Source: DATLWR01 sp035576205 (lineage in GTDB: Bacteria > Pseudomonadota > Zetaproteobacteria > Mariprofundales > Mariprofundaceae). Taken from it: DNA of 9,466 nucleotides. The translations under genes were made by a program, and so were the position numbers. Below, one piece after another: positions 1 to 5,281 of the stretch (positions within the stretch are counted from its first letter, which is position 1; each line of letters begins with the position of its first letter). The DNA is taken from assembly GCA_035576205.1 (NCBI GenBank), contig DATLWR010000023.1:1-9466 (forward strand). The letters are read 5' to 3'. The notes under the pieces are model-generated. The model saw nothing but the letters and a program-made list of their open reading frames with translations, searched no databases and was not told the DNA's origin.

Positions 1-1
1 T

Positions 2-1027
2 GTCACCCACCTGATTGGCCATCCGCGTCTCGATCGCCGGCTGCTCATCAAGCAGGGCAACAGGGTGGTGCTGGACGAAAATGTACTGGAACTGCAGCAG
101 GTGTGGGCCGAGACCAGTTATCGCTTGCAGGCGAGGCGCGACAATCCGGAGTGTGCCGACGAGGCGTTCGCGGCCATCGCCGAGGCGGCTGATCCGGGCC
201 TGCACGCCAAGCCTTCCTTCGATCCAGCCGAGGATGTGGCGGCACCGTTCATTGCCACGGGCAAGCGGCCGCCGATGGCGGTGCTGCGCGAGCAGGGCGT
301 CAACGGTCAGGTCGAGATGGCAGCGGCTTTCGACCGTGCCGGCTTCGACTGTGTGGACGTGCACATGTCCGACGTGATCGAGGGGCGCGTGAAGCTCGCC
401 GGCTTCAAGGGGCTGGTCGCTTGCGGCGGTTTTTCGTTTGGCGATGTGCTCGGCGCCGGCCGCGGCTGGGCCAGTTCGATCCTGTTCAACGCGCGGGCGC
501 GCGACGAGTTCGAGGCCTTCTTCAAGCGATCCGACAGTTTTGCGCTGGGTGTCTGCAACGGTTGCCAGATGATGAGCTCGCTTTCCGAGATCATTCCGGG
601 GACGGGCCACTGGCCGCGCTTCCACCGCAACCGTTCCGAGCAGTTCGAGGCGCGGCTGCTGATGGCCGAGGTCGAGAAGAGCCCGTCGATCTTTTTCGCC
701 GGCATGGAGGGCTCGCGCATGCCGCTGGTGGTGTCGCACGGCGAGGGCCGGGCAGTGTTCGCATCCGCGGCCGACGAGGCGAAGGCCTCAGCCTGCATCC
801 GCTATCTCGGTGCCGACGGCAAGCCGGCTGCAACCTATCCGCACAACCCCAACGGTTCGCCGAACGCACTGGCTGGCGTGACTACGGCCGATGGACGCTT
901 CACCATCATGATGCCTCATCCGGAGCGTTTGTTCCGCACGGTGCAATACTCCTGGCATCCGGATGGCTGGGGCGAGGACGGGCCGTGGCTGCGCATGTTC
1001 CGCAACGCGCGGGTGTGGGTCGGCTGA
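2..1027 (+). CDS. purL: Phosphoribosylformylglycinamidine synthase, C-terminal part (5' end outside window)
   Basis: PurL catalyses the fourth step of de novo purine synthesis in the cytoplasm: FGAR + glutamine + ATP gives FGAM. About 341 C-terminal codons are visible, and the reading frame is open to the left edge, so the gene is cut by the window and is not a short gene starting at the ATG at base 65. The fragment has the end of the synthase domain (RDNPECADEAF, then DPGLHAKPSFD, then EDVAAPFIATG), followed from about base 275 by the fused class I glutamine amidotransferase domain. That domain shows the start LREQGVNGQVEMA, the nucleophile Cys in GVCNGCQMM (codon 554-556), and the His and Glu of PHPERLF (codons 917 and 923). 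The C-terminus FRNARVWVG is typical of the large single-chain proteobacterial PurL, not the separate PurL/PurQ/PurS proteins. The domain looks intact. Confidence 0.97.
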   Translation, partial: VTHLIGHPRLDRRLLIKQGNRVVLDENVLELQQVWAETSYRLQARRDNPECADEAFAAIAEAADPGLHAKPSFDPAEDVAAPFIATGKRPPMAVLREQGVNGQVEMAAAFDRAGFDCVDVHMSDVIEGRVKLAGFKGLVACGGFSFGDVLGAGRGWASSILFNARARDEFEAFFKRSDSFALGVCNGCQMMSSLSEIIPGTGHWPRFHRNRSEQFEARLLMAEVEKSPSIFFAGMEGSRMPLVVSHGEGRAVFASAADEAKASACIRYLGADGKPAATYPHNPNGSPNALAGVTTADGRFTIMMPHPERLFRTVQYSWHPDGWGEDGPWLRMFRNARVWVG

Positions 1028-1058
1028 GGTTGTTGCTGCAAAGGCGCGAAACGGTTTT

Positions 1059-1108
1059 TTGACAGCCGCGCGTCACAGTTTTTTTTACTGGCTTTTTCAC
1101 AAGATAAC
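1059..1108 (+). promoter_or_regulatory. Possible sigma70-type promoter region for pyrG
   Basis: The purL-pyrG gap contains an exact TTGACA at 1059-1064, but the best -10-like match (TTTACT, 1084-1089, four of six) sits at a long 19-base spacing. A second -10-like hexamer, GATAAC (1103-1108, four of six), has only a T-run at the -35 distance. It would place a start near the GGGC at 1115-1118. The gap is much more T-rich than the genes (T runs at 1055-1060, 1079-1086 and 1093-1097), as expected of a promoter region. Neither candidate is strong. That a promoter lies here is inferred from the gap and its composition. Confidence 0.3.
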
Positions 1109-1112
1109 TGTG
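1074..1112. repeat. 7-bp inverted repeat CACAGTT / AACTGTG with a 25-base spacer
   Basis: CACAGTT (1074-1080) and AACTGTG (1106-1112) are perfect reverse complements in the purL-pyrG gap. The right arm overlaps the possible -10 hexamer at 1103-1108, and the left arm runs into an eight-T run. It could be a spaced operator, part of an RNA fold, or chance. A 7-bp dyad with a long spacer is weak evidence alone. Confidence 0.3.
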
Positions 1113-1150
1113 GCGGGCAGCAGGGAGTCTGGTTAGACTCCGCGCCCGTC
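1112..1150 (+). promoter_or_regulatory. Two-part RNA hairpin directly upstream of the pyrG start codon
   Basis: The inner stem is perfect: GGAGTCT (1124-1130), loop GGTT, AGACTCC (1135-1141). An outer stem pairs 1112-1118 with 1144-1150 (seven pairs, one of them G-U). Two more pairs, 1120-1143 and 1121-1142, are possible between the stems. The structure ends one base before the ATG at 1152. The only Shine-Dalgarno-like bases nearby (GGGAG, 1123-1127) lie in the left arm. No T-run follows, so it does not look like an intrinsic terminator. A role in controlling pyrG translation or early transcription is inferred. The pairing itself is read directly from the sequence. Confidence 0.55.
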
Positions 1151-1151
1151 T

Positions 1152-2789
1152 ATGAGCAAGCAAACACGATTCGTTTTTGTCACAGGCGGAGTTGTCTCCT
1201 CACTGGGTAAAGGTATCGCCGCGGCAAGTCTCGCGGCGCTTTTTGAGGCACGGGGCCTGACGGTCACCATGCAGAAACTCGATCCCTATATCAACGTCGA
1301 TCCGGGCACCATGAGCCCGTTCCAGCACGGCGAGGTGTTCGTTACTGACGACGGGGCCGAGACCGACCTCGATCTCGGTCACTACGAGCGCTTTACCCAT
1401 GCGACGATGACCAAACGTTCCAATTTCACCACCGGCCGCATCTACGAGTCGGTGATTCGGCGTGAGCGACGCGGCGACTACCTGGGCGCCACCGTGCAGG
1501 TGATTCCTCATATCACTGATGCGATCAAGGATGCGATCCTGTCACTTCGTGTCGGAGAGCCCGATATCGCCATCGTCGAGATCGGCGGCACGGTGGGTGA
1601 CATCGAGTCGCTGCCGTTCCTGGAGGCGATCCGCCAGATCCGTTTCGATCTCGGTGCCAAGAATGTCGCCTTCATCCACCTGACCCTGGTGCCCTACATC
1701 GCTTCGGCTGGCGAGATCAAGTCGAAGCCGACCCAACACTCGGTGCAGAAGTTGCGCGAGATCGGTATCCAGCCGGATGTGTTGCTGTGCCGTTCCGAGC
1801 GGCCGATCCCGAAGGCGCAGCGCGACAAGATCGCTCTGTTCTGCAATGTGCCGAAAGAGGCGGTGATCGAAGCGCCCGACGTCGATACCATCTACGGCGT
1901 ACCACTGACATTGAGCAACGGCGGCCTCGAAACAGTGGTTCTGGAGCATTTCGGCCTGCAGGACGACAAGCCCGATCTCTCCGTCTGGGAAGGCATCTGT
2001 CGCCGCATCCGCGAGCCGAAGGATGTGGTGCGCATCGCCATGGTCGGCAAGTACGTCGAGTTGGCCGATGCCTACAAGTCCGTTAACGAGTCGCTGTTTC
2101 ATGGCGGCATGGCCAACGGCGTGCGCGTGAAGATCGACTATGTCGATGCCGAGTCGCTGGAACGACAGGGCACCGGCCGTCTGGAAGGGGTGCAGGGTAT
2201 CCTGGTGCCGGGCGGTTTCGGCGAGCGCGGCACGGAGGGCAAGATCCTCGCCATCCAGTATGCGCGCGAGAACAGGATTCCGTTCCTCGGCATTTGTCTG
2301 GGCATGCAGCTTGCCGTCATCGAATTCGCCCGCCATGTGGCCGGCATTGAAGATGCCACCAGCAGCGAATTCCATGCCGGTGCGGCCAATCCGGTGATCG
2401 CCCTGATGACCGAATGGGAGCAGGAGGGCGAGCGGGTGAAACGCAGCGGCAAGGACGATCTGGGCGGCACCATGCGTCTGGGCGCCTATCCGTGCCGGGT
2501 GATCGAGGGGACGGGCGCCTTCGCTGCCTACGGTCAGGCGGATATCTCCGAGCGCCATCGCCATCGCTACGAATTCAACAACACCTACCGCCAGCGGCTG
2601 GAAGAGGCCGGGCTGGTGGTTTCCGGCGAGCTGCCAGACGGTTCACTGGTCGAGATGATCGAGGTGAAGGACCACCCGTGGTTCGTCGCCTGTCAGTTCC
2701 ATCCGGAGTTCAAGTCGAGGCCGTACGCGCCGCACCCGCTGTTTGCCGCCTTTGTCGGTGCCAGCAAGGTCGGGGCGAAGCTGGGATGA
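1152..2789 (+). CDS. pyrG: CTP synthase (glutamine-hydrolysing)
   Basis: PyrG aminates UTP to CTP using ATP and glutamine-derived ammonia. It acts as a cytoplasmic tetramer and is the last step of pyrimidine nucleotide synthesis. The 545-residue length equals that of the E. coli enzyme. The N-terminal synthase domain (about 1-270) begins with the ATP-binding loop TGGVVSSLGKG (residues 11-21). The C-terminal glutamine amidotransferase domain (about 290-545) has GGFGERG, the nucleophile Cys382 in LGICLGMQ, and His517 and Glu519 in QFHPEF, so the triad is complete. The start is well fixed: a TAG stop lies in frame at 1134-1136, and no other start codon occurs between it and the ATG. No Shine-Dalgarno sequence lies at normal distance, because that space is filled by a hairpin. 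The stop overlaps the kdsA start by four bases (ATGA). CTP is needed downstream to activate KDO, which fits the kdsA neighbour. Confidence 0.99.
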   Translation: MSKQTRFVFVTGGVVSSLGKGIAAASLAALFEARGLTVTMQKLDPYINVDPGTMSPFQHGEVFVTDDGAETDLDLGHYERFTHATMTKRSNFTTGRIYESVIRRERRGDYLGATVQVIPHITDAIKDAILSLRVGEPDIAIVEIGGTVGDIESLPFLEAIRQIRFDLGAKNVAFIHLTLVPYIASAGEIKSKPTQHSVQKLREIGIQPDVLLCRSERPIPKAQRDKIALFCNVPKEAVIEAPDVDTIYGVPLTLSNGGLETVVLEHFGLQDDKPDLSVWEGICRRIREPKDVVRIAMVGKYVELADAYKSVNESLFHGGMANGVRVKIDYVDAESLERQGTGRLEGVQGILVPGGFGERGTEGKILAIQYARENRIPFLGICLGMQLAVIEFARHVAGIEDATSSEFHAGAANPVIALMTEWEQEGERVKRSGKDDLGGTMRLGAYPCRVIEGTGAFAAYGQADISERHRHRYEFNNTYRQRLEEAGLVVSGELPDGSLVEMIEVKDHPWFVACQFHPEFKSRPYAPHPLFAAFVGASKVGAKLG

Positions 2790-3613
2790 GCGGGCACGTC
2801 GTTCGCGTTGGCGATATCCGGATCGGCAACGAGCTGCCGCTTGTGCTGATGGCCGGCCCTTGTGTCATCGAGGGCGAGGCTTTCACGCTCGAGGTAGCGG
2901 CGGAGATTGCTGCCATCGCTGGCCGGGTCGGCATTCCGCTGATCTTCAAGTCCAGTTTCGACAAGGCCAATCGCACCAGTCTGGTCGGTTTCCGCGGTCC
3001 CGGCATGGACGAGGGGCTGCGTATCCTGAAGCGCGTCAAGGACGAGCTGGGGCTGCCGGTGATCACCGACATCCACGAGGCCGACCAGGTGGCGGCTGTG
3101 GCCGCTGTCGCTGACGTGCTGCAGACGCCGGCCTTTCTCTGCCGGCAGACCGATTTCATCAACGCTGTCGCTGCCGCCGGCAAGCCGGTGAACATCAAGA
3201 AGGGTCAGTTCCTGGCGCCCTGGGACATGAAGCATGTGCTGGAGAAAGCCCGGGCGACCGGCAATGCCGACATCATGCTTTGCGAGCGCGGGGCGAGTTT
3301 CGGCTATAACAATCTGGTTTCCGATATGCGTTCGCTGATGGTGATGCGCGAGTTCGGCGCACCCGTCGTCTTCGATGCCACGCACTCGGTGCAGCAGCCA
3401 GGCGGACTGGGCGGTGCCACCGGCGGTAACCGCGAGTACGTGCCGGGCCTGGCGCGTGCCGCCGTGGCGGTGGGTGTCGCAGCACTCTTCATGGAAGTGC
3501 ATCCCGATCCGGACAAGGCGCTGTCCGATGGACCCAATTCACTGGCGCTGGCCGACCTCGAGGGGCTCTTGAGGCAACTCGTGCAGATCGACTACGTCGC
3601 CAAAAACAGTTAA
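2786..3613 (+). CDS. kdsA: KDO-8-phosphate synthase, metal-dependent class
   Basis: KdsA condenses phosphoenolpyruvate with D-arabinose 5-phosphate to give 3-deoxy-D-manno-octulosonate 8-phosphate, the precursor of the inner-core KDO of lipopolysaccharide. The 275-residue product is a single DAHP-synthase-like TIM barrel with family motifs KSSFDKANR, PVITDIHE, VNIKKGQFLAPWDM and DATHSVQQPGG. Cys26 in MAGPCVIEG replaces the Asn of metal-independent enzymes such as E. coli's. His200, Glu237 and Asp248 complete a metal site. All four are exactly 15 residues beyond the ligands I recall for Aquifex aeolicus (Cys11, His185, Glu222, Asp233). The frame is open further upstream inside pyrG, but the ATG that overlaps the pyrG stop gives the family-length protein, so translation is probably coupled. 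A GGGG at 2772-2775 is only a weak ribosome-binding site. The next gene, eno, makes its substrate PEP. Confidence 0.98.
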   Translation: MSGHVVRVGDIRIGNELPLVLMAGPCVIEGEAFTLEVAAEIAAIAGRVGIPLIFKSSFDKANRTSLVGFRGPGMDEGLRILKRVKDELGLPVITDIHEADQVAAVAAVADVLQTPAFLCRQTDFINAVAAAGKPVNIKKGQFLAPWDMKHVLEKARATGNADIMLCERGASFGYNNLVSDMRSLMVMREFGAPVVFDATHSVQQPGGLGGATGGNREYVPGLARAAVAVGVAALFMEVHPDPDKALSDGPNSLALADLEGLLRQLVQIDYVAKNS

Positions 3614-3634
3614 CTCGACAAGAGGAAAAAAGAG

Positions 3635-3657
3635 GGTGCCGGCGAGGGGCCGGTACC
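3635..3657 (+). promoter_or_regulatory. Hairpin in the kdsA-eno intergenic leader
   Basis: GGTGCCGGC (3635-3643) pairs with GCCGGTACC (3649-3657) over nine pairs, one of them G-U, around a five-base loop GAGGG. Purine-rich single-stranded sequence lies on both sides, ending in the eno ribosome-binding site. No T-run follows on the + strand, so it is unlikely to terminate kdsA transcription. An RNA-processing or mRNA-stabilising role ahead of a highly expressed gene is plausible but inferred. Confidence 0.5.
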
Positions 3658-3664
3658 GGAAAGC

Positions 3665-3674
3665 AGGAGAAGGA
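3665..3674 (+). promoter_or_regulatory. Ribosome-binding site that fixes the GTG start of eno
   Basis: AGGAG (3665-3669) and AAGGA (starting at 3670) lie 10 and 5 bases upstream of the GTG at 3680. They sit in a long purine run and are the strongest Shine-Dalgarno signals in the window. They support GTG as the start. Confidence 0.75.
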
Positions 3675-3679
3675 AGAAA

Positions 3680-4960
3680 GTGAGTACTATCAAATCAGTT
3701 CATGCCCGGGAGATTTTCGATTCGCGCGGCAATCCGACCGTGGAAGTCGATGTGCGCCTGGCTAGTGGCGCGTTTGCACGTGCAGCGGTGCCGAGCGGCG
3801 CCTCGACCGGTTCGCGCGAGGCCGTGGAGCTGCGCGACGGCGGCAGCCGCCTGGGCGGCAAGGGTGTCAAGAAGGCCGTGGCCAACGTCAACGGCGAAAT
3901 CGCCAAGGCCGTCATCGGCATGGATGCTGCAGATCAGGCAGGAATCGATCGCAAGCTGATTGCGCTGGATGGCACGCCGAACAAGGGGCGCTTGGGCGCC
4001 AACGCCATCCTCGGTGTTTCCATGGCCGTGGCGAAGGCGAACGCAGCCGAGAAGGGTGAATCGCTGTTTGTCTCGATGGGCGGCGCCGATGCGGCGTTGC
4101 TGCCGGTGCCGTGCATGAACGTCATCAACGGCGGTTCGCACGCCGATAACAGCATCGATTTCCAGGAGTACATGATCGTGCCGGCCGGTGCCTCATCGTT
4201 CGCCCAGTCGCTGGACATGGGTGCTGAGGTGTTTCACGCGCTGAAGTCGATCCTGAAGAAGGGCGGTCATATCACTGCCGTGGGCGACGAGGGCGGCTTC
4301 GCGCCGAATCTGGGCTCCAACGAAGAGGGTATCACGGTGATCCTCGAGGCGATCGAGAAGGTCGGCCTGAAGGCGGGTACGGACGTGGTGATCGCCTCCG
4401 ACATGGCCGCCTCCGAGTTCTATCACGACGGTCACTACGTGCTGGCCGGCGAGGGCAACCGCAAGCTGGATTCGGCCGGCATGGTCGACCTGATCGAGTC
4501 GCTCTGCCGCCAGTACCCGATCGTCTCGGTCGAGGATGGTCTCGACGAGGGCGACTGGGATGGCTGGAAACTGCTGACCGAGCGCCTGAGTGGCAAGGTA
4601 CAGCTGGTCGGCGACGACCTGTTCGTGACCAACCCGGCGATCCTCAAGGAAGGTATCGAGAAGGGCATCGCCAATGCGCTGCTCGTGAAGGTGAACCAGA
4701 TCGGCACGCTGACCGAGACCGCCGAGGCGGTGAAGATGGCGCATGCTGCCGGCTACCGCTGCATGATGAGCCATCGCTCGGGCGAGACCGAGGACGCCAC
4801 CATCGCGGATCTCGCGGTCGCTATGGCCACCGGCCAGATCAAGTCCGGTTCGGCATCGCGCTCCGACCGCATGGCCAAGTACAACCAGCTGCTGCGCATC
4901 GAGGAAGAGCTCGGCAGCCGTGCACGCTTCGCTGGCCATGGTGCGTTCCGGGGGAAGTAA
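3680..4960 (+). CDS. eno: Enolase (phosphopyruvate hydratase)
   Basis: Enolase interconverts 2-phosphoglycerate and phosphoenolpyruvate in glycolysis and gluconeogenesis. It is a cytoplasmic Mg-dependent dimer and, in some Proteobacteria, a component of the RNA degradosome. The 426-residue product has an N-terminal domain (about 1-130) with VHAREIFDSRGNPTVEV and SGASTGSREAVELRD, and a barrel with PCMNVINGGSHADNS. The catalytic acid Glu204 is in GDEGGFAPN. The Mg ligands are Asp241, Glu285 and Asp312 in VGDDLF. The catalytic Lys337 is in VKVNQIGTLTE, and SHRSGETED is also present. These sit five residues before their E. coli counterparts (Glu209, Asp246, Glu290, Asp317, Lys342), so the active site is complete. 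The start is GTG, chosen because it gives the standard N-terminus and has a strong ribosome-binding site. The gene is 66 bases after kdsA and 15 before ftsB. Confidence 0.99.
   Translation: MSTIKSVHAREIFDSRGNPTVEVDVRLASGAFARAAVPSGASTGSREAVELRDGGSRLGGKGVKKAVANVNGEIAKAVIGMDAADQAGIDRKLIALDGTPNKGRLGANAILGVSMAVAKANAAEKGESLFVSMGGADAALLPVPCMNVINGGSHADNSIDFQEYMIVPAGASSFAQSLDMGAEVFHALKSILKKGGHITAVGDEGGFAPNLGSNEEGITVILEAIEKVGLKAGTDVVIASDMAASEFYHDGHYVLAGEGNRKLDSAGMVDLIESLCRQYPIVSVEDGLDEGDWDGWKLLTERLSGKVQLVGDDLFVTNPAILKEGIEKGIANALLVKVNQIGTLTETAEAVKMAHAAGYRCMMSHRSGETEDATIADLAVAMATGQIKSGSASRSDRMAKYNQLLRIEEELGSRARFAGHGAFRGK
4950..4957 (+). promoter_or_regulatory. Shine-Dalgarno-like GGGGGAAG at the end of eno, relevant to the ftsB start
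   Basis: This purine run at the very end of eno is the only ribosome-binding candidate before ftsB. It is about 18 bases from the ATG at 4976, which is too far, but about 6 bases from an in-frame CTG at 4964. It therefore raises the possibility of a non-ATG start for ftsB. Confidence 0.4.
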
Positions 4961-4975
4961 GCCCTGAAACGTGCC

Positions 4976-5281
4976 ATGCGCTGGGCTGGCATGTCGCTGG
5001 CACTGCTGGTGATCGGCTGGATGGTGTGGGATCTAGTGTTTTCCGATCACGGCTATCTGGTCTACCGTTCGGAAAAGGCCGAGTTGCAACAGCTCAGGGA
5101 TGAGGTCGAGGCACTAAAGATCCGGCGTCAGAAACTGGGCGCCGAGATCCTGCGCCTCAGGAACGACCCGAAGGCACTGGAGGAGCTGGTGCACCGGGAG
5201 CTGGGCTACGTGTACCCCGACGAGTACATGCTGATCCTGCCGGAAGGGGAGAAAGATTCGGTGAAGAAGGCGACGAAATGA
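4976..5281 (+). CDS. ftsB: FtsB/DivIC-family septum formation initiator protein
   Basis: FtsB is a small bitopic membrane protein that forms the FtsQLB divisome subcomplex with FtsL and FtsQ, helping to switch on septal peptidoglycan synthesis. The 101-residue product has one hydrophobic membrane segment (about residues 3-22, ending in WMVWDLVF) and a charged coiled-coil stretch (about 32-63). The family-like tail DPKALEELVHRELGYVYPDEY (64-84) follows, with a lysine-rich C-terminus. E. coli FtsB is 103 residues, and its gene also follows eno in E. coli. Assignment rests on architecture, tail motif and position, since sequence identity is low in this family. Starting at the in-frame CTG at 4964 would add LKRA, placing extra positive charge before the membrane segment, as expected for an inside-facing N-terminus. 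Its stop overlaps the gltX start (ATGA). Confidence 0.9.
   Translation: MRWAGMSLALLVIGWMVWDLVFSDHGYLVYRSEKAELQQLRDEVEALKIRRQKLGAEILRLRNDPKALEELVHRELGYVYPDEYMLILPEGEKDSVKKATK

Noticed and set aside
65..1027. purL read as a complete gene starting at the ATG at base 65
   Set aside because: The frame is open to the window edge and encodes conserved PurL sequence before base 65, so the gene is truncated by the window.
1044..1086. Intrinsic terminator after purL (GCGCG...CGCGC followed by eight T)
   Set aside because: The stem is only 5 bp with a 19-base loop and sits several bases from the T run. The closer TGAC/GTCA pairing is only 4 bp.
1542..2564. 340-residue open frame on the - strand opposite pyrG
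   Set aside because: The complementary frame of a highly conserved gene. The His- and Asp-rich, motif-free product looks like an antisense shadow.
2414..2785. Upstream extension of the kdsA frame to an ATG at 2414 (399-residue reading)
   Set aside because: The extra 124 residues are an out-of-frame reading of pyrG. KdsA proteins are about 275-285 residues, which matches the ATG at 2786.
3624..3657. The eno-leader hairpin as a - strand terminator (T6 follows on that strand)
   Set aside because: The arrangement would fit, but there is no - strand gene for it to end. The T run is simply the complement of the purine-rich leader.
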